Positions 1 through 8,444 of a DNA stretch of 13,772 bases are shown here, piece after piece (positions within the stretch are counted from its first letter, which is position 1; every line of letters starts with the position of its first letter). The DNA is from Coemansia sp. RSA 922 (lineage: Eukaryota > Kickxellomycota > Kickxellomycetes > Kickxellales > Kickxellaceae): positions 1 through 13,772 of the forward strand of contig JANBQS010000668.1 in assembly GCA_027577415.1 (NCBI GenBank). Direction: 5' to 3'. The position numbers and the translations under genes are program-made. Below the pieces are notes generated by a model. The model worked only from the letters and a program-made list of their open reading frames with translations, had not been told where the DNA came from and did no database searches.

Positions 1-116
1 CCACCGACTATCTCCATCGAGTGTTGGAAACGAGGGATCTTGTCCAAGCTCTGACGGGCCAAGCCTAAAGACCCTAGCATCAAGACAACAAGAGCTGTCA
101 GAAACGTAAGCGTCAT
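1..116 (-). CDS. 5' end of a secreted protein gene, possibly a trypsin-like serine protease (partial)
   Basis: The minus strand reads ATG at 116-114 and stays open to the window edge (38 codons plus two bases). The translation begins MTLTFLTALVVLMLGSLGLA, which is a good signal peptide: short n-region, hydrophobic core, and a likely cleavage after LGLA at residue 20. About 15 polar residues follow (21-35), then I36-V37-G38 and a GG base pair that must encode Gly39, giving IVGG. A signal peptide, short prosegment and IVGG is the layout of S1-family (trypsin/chymotrypsin) zymogens. The residue before IVGG is Glu, not the usual Arg/Lys, so the protease call is tentative. The catalytic His, Asp and Ser would lie outside the window. 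The base at -3 from the ATG is C, a weak start context. The secreted nature is fairly well supported; the family is a guess from one motif. Confidence 0.5.
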   Translation of the reverse strand, partial: MTLTFLTALVVLMLGSLGLARQSLDKIPRFQHSMEIVG

Positions 117-481
117 AGGAAATATAAAGTACGGCCTTTAAAAGCGAGTAGTGAAGAAAAATATATCATGCAAAATAGATGGAGAGAAGAAAAAAAAGGC
201 ATAGAGGCAAGAAGAAAAAGAGAGATACTTATAAATAGTTGATAATGTCGTTTCCACCAGAACAATGACATATGCTGACATTTTCTTGATTTCTACATTC
301 AGACAACCCTCCTCCTCCATTACCACGTGTACAAAAGCTTTTATTCAAGATCGTGCAAATAAAGTGAACAACTTGTACAAGATGAAAGCCCCGGTCGAGC
401 GAGCATTAGAAAAAAGGGGGTGGTGATGATTGTGCAAGCATGTTAATGTGATTCAGATGCTATGAAAGAATGCTATGTGGT
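117..481. other. intergenic: SPT20 3' UTR plus promoter/leader of the left-edge gene
   Basis: Both flanking genes are on the minus strand, so this 365-base gap must hold the SPT20 3' end and the promoter and leader of the secreted-protein gene. A TTTATA stretch sits a few bases upstream of the left gene's ATG, too close to be its TATA box. A short upstream ORF (18 codons, ATG at 169-167) ends in a TGA that overlaps the main ATG. A 62-codon open frame here (138-326, minus) is rich in Phe and Ser and lacks any family signature; I do not call it a gene. Confidence 0.5.
340..345 (-). promoter_or_regulatory. AATAAA poly(A) signal, probably for SPT20
   Basis: The minus strand reads AATAAA here, 137 bases past the SPT20 stop codon. 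The position and exact match to the canonical hexamer make it a plausible 3' end signal. Transcript ends were not observed. Confidence 0.4.
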
Positions 482-3400
482 TTACTGAGCTGCTCCAGGT
501 CGGACTGCTCCAGCTTGAGCGGCGTTGTTCTGGATCTGCTGAACACGGCTACTCAGAATCCGCTGTAGTGCCATCCGCTGCTCGGGATTCATATGCGACT
601 GGGCACTTTGCCACAGAATGCTGATAGCCTGGGGCGGCAGCTGTTCTGGACTGATCTGGCCTGCCAATAGCTGCTGCACGACCATCGCCACGCTTATTTG
701 GGGTTGCTGCTGAGGAGCCATTGCCGCCTGCTGCCGTGCTTGCTGCATTCGCATATACACCTCTTGCTGCTGCTGAGGAGTCATGTTCGCTAGAGCATTT
801 TGCTGGAGTACTTGGCGCTGGGCAGCAGTCATGACCTGTGGCACATTGGCCGGACTAGCCATCATGGGCGCTGCCGGTCGAGACTGTGGAGCTACCGTCA
901 CGCCTGGTTGCTGCATGGGACGAACAATTGGCGTCTGTATCGTTGGTACAACCCCTGCTGGGTTGATCATAGCCGCACTGCCGCCGGCGCCTCCTCTCGC
1001 TGCCATTGCCGCCAAATTTATCTGCTGCTGGCGCTGCTGGAGAACTGCTAACGCCGATGGCTGCTGTTGTTGCTGCTGCATCTGTTGGAGCTGCTGCTGT
1101 TGAAGCTGCTGCTGCTGTTGGATGGGCGCGCCCGTGGTAGGCATCTGCGTACCAGCCACACTGCCACTGAGCTGCGCCTCGCGCTGACGTTGCATCATTT
1201 CGAGCAATACCGCCCTGTCCTGCAGGCTCGGGTTGGTCGAATCTCTGGGGAGTTTCGAGGGCCGAATCGCATGTGGCAAACCAGCGACAGGCGGCCGAGC
1301 CATTCCCATCGCTGGAGTCATCGGCGGCGCGTTCGGCGGAAGTGAGTTGACTGGAGCGGGCGAGTTCTGAACAGGCGCACCTCCATGAATCGGCTGCTGT
1401 ACGCCCATGGGGTTGCCAGCAGGCCTGATGAGGGGATTAGCGCCGGCAGCCTGCTGCTGGCGCTGAGCAGCTAGTGCCTGCTGATATCTTTCAAAGATTA
1501 CCGCCCCGAGCTCGCCGGATCTGGCCTTTGCAACGAGAATAGCGACTAGAGGATCATGCGGGCCCTGAATCTGTATGCCCGTCACCGCCATGAATTGCTG
1601 TATAATTTGTATTTCCTCCCTCGTTGGTACGAGCTGGGCTGGCTGCTGTTGCTGCTGCTGTTGAAGCTGCTGCTGCTGCGCAGCGGTCATGACGTTGGGC
1701 GCACCAGGGCCAAGCGCGGGCCGCATCGCCGGGCTGCCCAATACCGGGTTGACCTGAGCCACTGAGCCTGGCAGGCCGGGAGTCAGGGCGCTATTAGCCG
1801 ACATGCTGGGACTGGGGCCGGGCGGAGCAGAAATGGCAGGGCCGGCTGGGCCACTCTGCATCGTAGGCGGAACCTGCGCCATGGTGGCCATACCAGGGTG
1901 CGCAACGTTCGGGCGTATTTGCGGCGAAATCATCGGCCCGGCCGACGGGTTATTCATATTCCGCACGCCTTGTTGCTGCTGTTGCTGCTGCTGCAGCTGG
2001 TGCGCATGGATTTGCTGCCTCAGCAAAGCATACTGCTCCGGGTTAGCCTCCAAGTATTCCCTAGTAATGTGCATGGGTATTTCGAATGGAGGACGACCAG
2101 GACCGGCCATGCGAGCGCTAAGCTGGGCCATGGCGCTCTGGGACGGAAGTACGCCAGCGGGGGAGTTGCCAATGGCTGGGAACGGCGGAGCCATGGGCGG
2201 GGGCGACATAAGCAACTGGGCGGCAGGGTTAACGGCAGGCGCCTCGTCGCCAGACACACGAGCAGAAGTCGCACCTGGGTTCTGCACCAGCGGCACATCA
2301 TCATCATCGTCGTCGTCGTCCGAAGGCGCCTTGGCCACGCCGTCAACGCTACCCTGGGCTGGTAGAGCGGTTGCAGCCAAAATCTCTGTCTCCGAAGGCG
2401 GCGCAACACTCGTACTCTTGGCCTTTGGCTTGGCCCGCGGCTTCTTCTCCCTGGGCACTGCCGTAGTCTTGGATGCCAGTCTCGCGCCCTTCTTCTTTGC
2501 CGGCGCCTTGCCAGAGGCGGCGGCGGGATCCGTAGTCTCCGCCGAGACAACAGTTGCCTGCGACGACGACGCCAGCGATGCCTTTGAGGCCGATTTCTTA
2601 GGCTTTGGCGGCCCAGGCGTCACAAGTGCAAGGGTGCTCTCTCCCTCGTCCACGGGCGACACGGGCTCGGTCACAGCTGAGGCACTCTCGCCAGAGGAGA
2701 CACTAGACGGCGAGCCCTCCTTAGCAGTCTGCTTACTCGCCTCGGCCGCAGCGGTGCCTTTCCCAGCGGCCTTTGTCTTTGGTGTCACTGCCTTACTAGC
2801 GGCGCTGCCCTTGGGAAGCGCGTCGTCAAGCTCCGGCTCCGCACTCGGCCGGGCACTGGTTGCCTTTTTCTGCTTGGGCTGCGGTGAGTTCTTGCGCGAG
2901 CCCTTTTTAGCGACCGATGCTTTTGGCTTAGCCGTAGTCTCGCCCTTGGCAGCCGAAGGAGACGCCTTGGCCGCAATATCAGGTGAGGCCGCAACTGACG
3001 ACGAGGCAGCGGCTGGCGATTGTACAGCAGTGGATGGTCCAGCCACCGAGGACAATCCAACGCCTGCCACACTAGAGCCACTAGTCGGCACCATATTAGT
3101 AGAGGTGCGAGGCGAAATAGTCGGCGTAGCTAACGAGGGCGGCGGTCCCGCCGTGGGCACGCCGTTAGGATACGCTGAATCGTATATCAGACGGTGGCTC
3201 TCAATAGACAGCAGCAACTTCATGTTGTCGATATGCATGAGCATAATCTCCTCATTCGGGAACGAAAACTCCCTTGACCCGCCATTGATTCCAGTGTCGG
3301 GCAGCGAACCCCAGCGCATCATGCCCTGCAAGCCTCCGCCGTCGGGCAGCTCCAATACATGAAAGGTCGTATGAGTCGAACGGCCGCTGGTGTTATGAAC

Positions 3401-4954
3401 AAAGCGCAGCGTGCGGAGAACCTTACGCCCATCGTGGAACTGAGAAACTTGGCTGCGGCCCTTCTTCGCCACAGTCTTTTTGCCGGGCACTGGCGGCAGC
3501 ACTGGCGGCAATGCCGATGGGTACACCTCGGCGTCTTTGACGAGCTTTTTATGACGCCACTCGCTGATTTGTGAAAGCCGCGAAAAATTGGGGATAAAAT
3601 CGTTGCGGTTTGCGCGATCGTCCATCAGGGTCATCAGCTTGCGCTTCTCCTCGCGCTCCGCTTGCTCAGCCTCAATCTCCGCCGAATTGTACTTGGACCG
3701 CTTGCGCGGCAGCATATGCCCGTACTCGATGTGCCGCGTGGCATTGGCGACTCGGCTGACCTGAAAGTCAGGCTCAAGGGTCAAAGGCTCCTCGGTCGCT
3801 AGCAATATCTGCCCCTCTATCTCTAACAACTGAGTCTCTGTCAATGGCGTTTGTTCGCTCGCCAGGACCAGATCGATGTAGAGGGTCTCCGCAGTCGGCT
3901 TCATGACCTTTCTGTAAACAATTGGAGCAGCACCAGCATTTAGGCTAGCGGCCGCAGCGGCACCAGGCTCGGGAATTACGTGCGAGGGGCGAGTGCTGGT
4001 CGAGGGCTCGTCAGCTGGCTGCTGCGAGAGATTTCCATATGCCTTGTTGCCAAAGGCCGACGACGTAAGCAGCTCGCTGGTGTAACACTTATTAATATTT
4101 GTCTCTCGGGTTGGTCGGCGATAGTCGCGAACCTCGACAATAAGACACCCCTCGTAGTATCGGCAGGAATTGAACTCAGACAAGACGTCGACCAGCTCGA
4201 CGGGGATCCTCCCTTCATTCAGCGCGTCAAAAAAGAAGCGCGTGGACTCGTTGTAGAGAAACACGCCCTCTTGGTCCTCAAACCGATAGTGCGAGTCGAA
4301 CATGTGCACAGTCATCGATGGCTTCTCATCCTTGTAGCGCTCGACAATGTGGCGGTCGCCGATATAAAAGGGATTCTGCCGCTTCCGCTTCAGTCCCGTT
4401 TCAGCTGTGCTAAGGATGGGGGCGTCAAATCTCGGAGGTGGCTGCAAAGCACCCGCACTAACCTCGACAGTCTCGAATTCATCGTCAGAGGCGGAGTCAT
4501 CCTCGTCGTCACTCGCCGGCTGGGCCGGCTTTGACTCTTCTGTAATGGGCGGATCGACAAAGTCGAGATCAATTTCTTCGTCATTGCTGTCCTGGGCGCC
4601 TCCACCGCCAAACAGCGCAGCATCAATCTCGTCATCGTCGTCATCGTCGCTATCATTATCACTGGACCTGCTATCGCCATCGCCGGCCACGCTCTCGTTG
4701 TCGCTCTGGTCCACGGCTGCAGGCTCGGCCGTGGCACTGCGACCTGTAGCGGATTTGGAATCAGAGTCGTCGTCGTCGTACGATGCGCTCATTTCGTTTT
4801 CCAGCTGCTGCTGCAGCTCATCCTCCAGATTAATGACCGAATCCTGATCGTCAATGTCAGGGGATGTAGATCGCGACTCGGCCCTATCGCCTACATGGCC
4901 TCTGCGGCTGTTGTGTGCCTTTAACGAACTCCCACTGGCCACGCTTGTCGACAT
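482..4954 (-). CDS. SPT20: SAGA complex subunit Spt20, with a long Q-rich C-terminus
   Basis: This single 1490-codon exon encodes an Spt20/p38IP-family protein, a scaffold subunit of the nuclear SAGA transcription coactivator. The conserved core is split. One block at about residues 210-280 contains the strong family signature IPVELVDVL (about 250) and YYEGCLIVEVRDYR (266-279). The next holds TAETLYIDLVL (about 355-365) and LLATEEPLTLEPDFQVSRVA (about 384-403), followed by a basic segment. A later conserved-looking stretch is near 510-595. Residues 30-165 are strongly acidic and serine-rich. Residues 600-960 are Ala/Ser/Pro/Lys-rich, with an Asp run near 885. From about 975 the protein is Gln/Pro/Met-rich with several poly-Q runs. 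At 1490 residues it is about twice the usual size of yeast or animal Spt20, the excess being low complexity. The ATG has A at -3. No introns are apparent. Confidence 0.93.
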   Translation of the reverse strand: MSTSVASGSSLKAHNSRRGHVGDRAESRSTSPDIDDQDSVINLEDELQQQLENEMSASYDDDDSDSKSATGRSATAEPAAVDQSDNESVAGDGDSRSSDNDSDDDDDDEIDAALFGGGGAQDSNDEEIDLDFVDPPITEESKPAQPASDDEDDSASDDEFETVEVSAGALQPPPRFDAPILSTAETGLKRKRQNPFYIGDRHIVERYKDEKPSMTVHMFDSHYRFEDQEGVFLYNESTRFFFDALNEGRIPVELVDVLSEFNSCRYYEGCLIVEVRDYRRPTRETNINKCYTSELLTSSAFGNKAYGNLSQQPADEPSTSTRPSHVIPEPGAAAAASLNAGAAPIVYRKVMKPTAETLYIDLVLASEQTPLTETQLLEIEGQILLATEEPLTLEPDFQVSRVANATRHIEYGHMLPRKRSKYNSAEIEAEQAEREEKRKLMTLMDDRANRNDFIPNFSRLSQISEWRHKKLVKDAEVYPSALPPVLPPVPGKKTVAKKGRSQVSQFHDGRKVLRTLRFVHNTSGRSTHTTFHVLELPDGGGLQGMMRWGSLPDTGINGGSREFSFPNEEIMLMHIDNMKLLLSIESHRLIYDSAYPNGVPTAGPPPSLATPTISPRTSTNMVPTSGSSVAGVGLSSVAGPSTAVQSPAAASSSVAASPDIAAKASPSAAKGETTAKPKASVAKKGSRKNSPQPKQKKATSARPSAEPELDDALPKGSAASKAVTPKTKAAGKGTAAAEASKQTAKEGSPSSVSSGESASAVTEPVSPVDEGESTLALVTPGPPKPKKSASKASLASSSQATVVSAETTDPAAASGKAPAKKKGARLASKTTAVPREKKPRAKPKAKSTSVAPPSETEILAATALPAQGSVDGVAKAPSDDDDDDDDVPLVQNPGATSARVSGDEAPAVNPAAQLLMSPPPMAPPFPAIGNSPAGVLPSQSAMAQLSARMAGPGRPPFEIPMHITREYLEANPEQYALLRQQIHAHQLQQQQQQQQGVRNMNNPSAGPMISPQIRPNVAHPGMATMAQVPPTMQSGPAGPAISAPPGPSPSMSANSALTPGLPGSVAQVNPVLGSPAMRPALGPGAPNVMTAAQQQQLQQQQQQQPAQLVPTREEIQIIQQFMAVTGIQIQGPHDPLVAILVAKARSGELGAVIFERYQQALAAQRQQQAAGANPLIRPAGNPMGVQQPIHGGAPVQNSPAPVNSLPPNAPPMTPAMGMARPPVAGLPHAIRPSKLPRDSTNPSLQDRAVLLEMMQRQREAQLSGSVAGTQMPTTGAPIQQQQQLQQQQLQQMQQQQQQPSALAVLQQRQQQINLAAMAARGGAGGSAAMINPAGVVPTIQTPIVRPMQQPGVTVAPQSRPAAPMMASPANVPQVMTAAQRQVLQQNALANMTPQQQQEVYMRMQQARQQAAMAPQQQPQISVAMVVQQLLAGQISPEQLPPQAISILWQSAQSHMNPEQRMALQRILSSRVQQIQNNAAQAGAVRPGAAQ
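1060..1121 (-). repeat. CAG/CAA-type repeat encoding poly-Gln in SPT20
   Basis: On the coding strand this is an imperfect run of CAG and CAA codons interrupted by Leu and Met. It encodes Gln-rich sequence around residues 1278-1299. Mixed CAG and CAA codons suggest selection for glutamine rather than a pure slippage product, although such tracts still vary in length between strains. Confidence 0.8.
1641..1682 (-). repeat. CAG/CAA-type repeat encoding poly-Gln in SPT20
   Basis: A second run of mostly CAG codons with one Leu interruption, encoding Gln-rich sequence near residues 1091-1105. Confidence 0.8.
1971..2000 (-). repeat. CAG/CAA-type repeat encoding poly-Gln in SPT20
   Basis: A third run, encoding eight consecutive Gln plus Leu-Gln near residues 985-995. 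It marks the beginning of the Gln-rich tail. Confidence 0.8.
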
Positions 4955-5569
4955 TGTCTACAAATCATCAAAGAAAGAGGAGAGAGGCATATTAAGCAGC
5001 TGTGTGTGGGGGCGTATGTATTGTTTTTTTTTTAGGGTTTTGGACCGCATACTTTAATGTATGGACAATACCTGATAGTGCGTATTTATGTGTTTTGGCC
5101 AGAGTAAACAGGCAGTGTGGTGGGGTATCAAGTACCAAGTATGTCGCAAAAAGAGAGAATAAAAGATAATTAGAAGAAAAATATACAATAGACAAGAGCT
5201 CGGAAGCGCAGTCAAATCAGAAGGGGAGAAGTAGAAAATTCGAAATTGAGAGACACGAACTAAAGTCGGCTCCAATTACGGGAGTATGCTGCTTTGTGAC
5301 AACTTGGACTTTGTGAAGAAATTAGAGCAAAGAAAGTGGAGTGTGAGTTGAAGTGCAACCCGAAAGGCGCCAAAACTAGACAGAGCGTAATGAATTGGCA
5401 AAATGGAGCTATAATAAAAAGTTGAATTTCTTTAGTCAAAAAGAGAGAAAGGGGTTTACTTTCTAAGCGCCTTTTTATGCCCTAGTCCCCTCCATTCGCT
5501 AGTTTGGGGGGTTGATGATGGGGCACACACAATTTACTGTATTTTTTTCAAGTCAGGTACAAAGTCAGT
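4955..5569. other. intergenic: NOC3 3' UTR and SPT20 promoter/leader
   Basis: The 615 bases between the NOC3 stop and the SPT20 ATG (both minus) are A+T-rich with short T and A runs. I see no convincing gene, tRNA or repeat, and no exact AATAAA on the minus strand downstream of NOC3; an ATAAAA-like variant lies near 5472-5477. Small open frames at 4992-5275 on the minus strand have no recognisable signature. Confidence 0.5.
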
Positions 5570-8311
5570 TTACATGCGATGCTTCTTTTCTTCGGCACGA
5601 GCAAAATCAAGCAGACGAGAGGTAGCGGCTTGGACGCTGGCGTGGTGGTGGATCTGGAGCCAGTGCAGCTCAAACAAGCATGTAGCAAAGGGATTGCACA
5701 TATCGGGGTCATCCAAGTCACGCAAGTACAAACCGCAGCCGGCTTGCTCCTCGGACGATAGCATGCGGTCCAAACCAGGATACTTTAGCAACAGACGGTG
5801 AATAAGCTCGACAGCCCTGACTGCAGTGCGGGGAGGCCAGTAGAGAGCAGCAGCAGCCAAACGCTTGCTAAAGGCGGCGACACGCGTAATAGATGAGACC
5901 TTTGAGCGGCCCAAGAACATCAGCTCTAGGCATTCGAATAGCAGATCGGCCTCGCTGCGCACAGTTTCCTCCCACAGAGCCTCGTCAAGCTGGGCGCTCT
6001 CAAGCCCAGCAGCAGAGCCAGCCTTTGCAGCGCGTAGCTGAGCGTTGCGAGTAGCCACATCAGCCGGAGTCAAGTAGACGGTGTAGCGCGTACCGTCGGA
6101 CAGGGCCGACATGCGCGTAGCCTCGATACGCGGATTGGCAGCCAGCGGAGGCAACAGGGCGTACATCTGGTGGAAAAAGTCCTTGATGTCCAGGTTCAGC
6201 GCCTCGCCCTGGCCCGTGAGGATGTGCAATGCGGTCAGCACACACAGCAGCGACGTGCGCAGACCGATGCGCGGCGAGACCAAGTCGCCGTCCTCCTCTT
6301 CCTCTTCAGCAGCACCGACACCAACGCCATGCTGGCCGCGCATAATCTTGCGCAGCAGGTGGAACAAGTCAACAAAGAACTCGACGCTGATAAGGTGAGC
6401 GTACTTTGCCAGCCCCTCGAGAACGGCAGGCAGCAGGCCGCCGATATTGTCCTTTTGCTTGAGGATGCGGAAGTATGTGATAAAGACATGCTTCAAAGTC
6501 TCGCCGAACCACCGCTCGCGCTCGTCGCGCGTCACCTCAGCCTCGGCCTCGCGCATAGTCTTTGCCACGTCCTGCTGCACCTTGCGAGCCTTGGCCTGCT
6601 TTTTGGACTCGTGCAAAGCACGCTTGGCCTCTTTAACGGCAGCGCTGCCCTTTTTGCGACGCAGCAACTTGCGCTGCTCGCGCTTCTGATCGCGCTGCTC
6701 TTGGTCCAGCTCGGCACGCTTCTTGTCGTCGGGGTTCTCGCGCAACTCATCGCGCAGTCTCAGGTGCAGCCAAGGGCGCAAGGCGCTGGGGTCGACGCGG
6801 TACGACAGCCGCTTGATGCGCTTGGATGCCAAAAGCACGGCGTTCTGCGAGTGCTCGCCTGACACGTCGTCGCGGAACAGCCGCAGCACTGCGAGTCTTG
6901 CAGTCTGTGCCATGGGCGCAAAGGCAGGCATGGCAATGCGCGACGACGGCTGAACGTAAATGTCAACTAGCGCAGCCAAAATGTCCTTGCGGAAGTTGAA
7001 GTGCGGATGCGCATTGACCAGCTCGCCCAGCGCACGCGCTGCCACTGCACCAGTCTCCACATCTGCTGCCGGGTCGCCAAAGACCTTCATTGCGCTCTTG
7101 GCTGCCGCAAACAGCTGCCGTAAGTACGCGCCGTAGTTGCTGACCAGCGCCTCTTCGTGCATCCGCTGCTGCCGCACGTCCTTGGTAACTTTCATCTGCT
7201 TTTCCTTTTCTGTCAGCTCACGGATCCGGTAGTCTGGCAGCACATCGCAGTACACACCCAACTGCGTCAGTAGTCCCAGCCGCTTGACCCGCACGTCCGA
7301 GTCGTCGCTGATCTTGTGCAAGAGCTTGTATGCCTTGGCTCCACGCTCTGGGTTCTGCATGATCATGTCTGCCAAACCAGCCAGTCGGTTCTGCTGCGCA
7401 ACAATGTACTCCTTCCGCGTCATTTTCTCGCGATCCGGCTCCACGCTGTAGTCAGTCGCGCCGTCCTCAGTAGCTCTCTTTGGTGCCTGTGCTTTTGCGA
7501 CTGTGCCTGAAGCGCCCTCGGAATCAACCTCATCCTCGGACTCGGATTCAGACTCTACTAGCTCATCATCGTCCGACACGTCCATTTTATCGTCCTCTGC
7601 CTTGTCGGATTCGTCGCCTCCATCATCCTGGTCAGACTCGGCGTCAGAGACGACCAGTCGACCGTCGGCTGTTTTGGTGGGAAGCCTGTTGGATACCTTG
7701 GCTCTCTTCTCAGTCTGCTCGAATGCTCTCGTGCCCTGCTCATAGCTCATGGCGCCGTCCATCATAGCCTTGCGCTTTTGAACTCGCCGCGACTTGCTAT
7801 TACGGAACTCGTATTCGTCCTCCTCGCCCATGCTCTCTGCCTCAGAATCTGAAACGACAAGATCATCCACTTGGTCGTCGTCACTGTAAACCTCCAGGTC
7901 AGAGTCGCTGTCCTCGGCGACAATCCCCATGTCCTCGCTCTCCGCCTCGTCCTCCTTCTCATCCTCAGTCTCTGACAACTCGGTGGGTGCGGCCACCTTT
8001 GGTTTATCTCGATTTCTCATGCCCTTGACTTTGGCTTCCTTGGCGATTTTAGCTAGTTTTTCGGGGTTGACCGAACTCAGGAAACTCAGGCTCTTTGCAT
8101 TTTCGCGCACAAACTCCATATCCTCCTCGTCGATAGGCTCGTCATCCGACGGTTCTGCGTTGGTTACTACCACTTCGGTTGCTGCTGCTGTCGCCGTAGG
8201 GTTGTGTGCCCGCCGTGCGCTGATCCCCATGCGCTTCTTCTTTGGCGCATCCTTGGTCTTGGCCTTTGCTCGGGCCTTAAAGTCTGTAGGTGTCTTTTTG
8301 CCGCCCGCCAT
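5570..8311 (-). CDS. NOC3: Nucleolar complex protein 3 (Noc3), 60S ribosome assembly factor
   Basis: This 913-residue protein matches Noc3 (FAD24 in animals), a nucleolar HEAT-like protein that pairs with Noc2 to carry pre-60S particles from nucleolus to nucleoplasm. Yeast Noc3 is also reported to act in replication initiation. The N-terminus is basic, followed by acidic Ser/Asp/Glu tracts (about 50-280) typical of nucleolar proteins. The Noc3 domain is clear at about 295-400, with VLPDYRIRELTEKEKQMKV and EEALVSNYGAYL. A Lys/Arg/Gln-rich charged helix spans about 525-600. The C-terminal CBF/Mak21-type region (about 680-890) ends with KYPGLDRMLSSEE, DDPDMCNPFATCLFELHWLQ and HHHASVQ, the usual Noc-family closing motif. 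The open frame extends 24 bases further upstream but only to a TTG. The ATG at 8311 is the first in frame and has A at -3 and G at +4. No introns are seen. Length is slightly above yeast Noc3. Confidence 0.95.
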   Translation of the reverse strand: MAGGKKTPTDFKARAKAKTKDAPKKKRMGISARRAHNPTATAAATEVVVTNAEPSDDEPIDEEDMEFVRENAKSLSFLSSVNPEKLAKIAKEAKVKGMRNRDKPKVAAPTELSETEDEKEDEAESEDMGIVAEDSDSDLEVYSDDDQVDDLVVSDSEAESMGEEDEYEFRNSKSRRVQKRKAMMDGAMSYEQGTRAFEQTEKRAKVSNRLPTKTADGRLVVSDAESDQDDGGDESDKAEDDKMDVSDDDELVESESESEDEVDSEGASGTVAKAQAPKRATEDGATDYSVEPDREKMTRKEYIVAQQNRLAGLADMIMQNPERGAKAYKLLHKISDDSDVRVKRLGLLTQLGVYCDVLPDYRIRELTEKEKQMKVTKDVRQQRMHEEALVSNYGAYLRQLFAAAKSAMKVFGDPAADVETGAVAARALGELVNAHPHFNFRKDILAALVDIYVQPSSRIAMPAFAPMAQTARLAVLRLFRDDVSGEHSQNAVLLASKRIKRLSYRVDPSALRPWLHLRLRDELRENPDDKKRAELDQEQRDQKREQRKLLRRKKGSAAVKEAKRALHESKKQAKARKVQQDVAKTMREAEAEVTRDERERWFGETLKHVFITYFRILKQKDNIGGLLPAVLEGLAKYAHLISVEFFVDLFHLLRKIMRGQHGVGVGAAEEEEEDGDLVSPRIGLRTSLLCVLTALHILTGQGEALNLDIKDFFHQMYALLPPLAANPRIEATRMSALSDGTRYTVYLTPADVATRNAQLRAAKAGSAAGLESAQLDEALWEETVRSEADLLFECLELMFLGRSKVSSITRVAAFSKRLAAAALYWPPRTAVRAVELIHRLLLKYPGLDRMLSSEEQAGCGLYLRDLDDPDMCNPFATCLFELHWLQIHHHASVQAATSRLLDFARAEEKKHRM

Positions 8312-8444
8312 TATCAAAAAAAAAATCCTATACAACTAAAAGCGTGAATTGAAGACGAGCAAGGGAACCTACCAGTACCAAAGCGAGCTTTATCCAAGCC
8401 AAGGAAAAAAAAAAAAAAAAAAAAGTTGACGAGAATATTTGTGA
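8312..8444 (-). promoter_or_regulatory. compact NOC3 upstream region with a 20-A/T tract
   Basis: Only 133 bases separate the stop of the upstream minus-strand gene from the NOC3 ATG. They include a perfect run of 20 A (8405-8424; T on the coding strand) about 95 bases before the ATG and a shorter A run at 8316-8324. Long poly(dA:dT) tracts exclude nucleosomes in fungal promoters, so the tract probably belongs to the NOC3 promoter. I saw no TATA box or ribosome-biogenesis RRPE/PAC motif. Confidence 0.55.

Noticed and set aside
138..326. 62-codon minus-strand frame in the SPT20 to left-gene gap
   Set aside because: Phe/Ser-rich translation of T-rich DNA, with no signature and no convincing splice site to the signal-peptide exon.
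2020..2550. 176-codon minus-strand frame rich in Arg and Pro inside SPT20
   Set aside because: It is an out-of-frame reading of the Asp/Ser/Lys-rich SPT20 segment (Arg-rich and Met-Met-run translation), not a gene.
1803..3362. 519-codon open frame on the plus strand, antisense to SPT20
   Set aside because: It is Cys/Gly/Ala/Ser-rich with poly-Cys runs mirroring the CAG repeats, has no domain, and lies wholly over the well-supported SPT20 coding region. It is a composition artefact of low-complexity G+C-rich codons.
6170..6862. 230-codon plus-strand open frame antisense to NOC3
   Set aside because: Leu/Ala-rich shadow frame over a confident NOC3 domain region; no independent promoter or motif.
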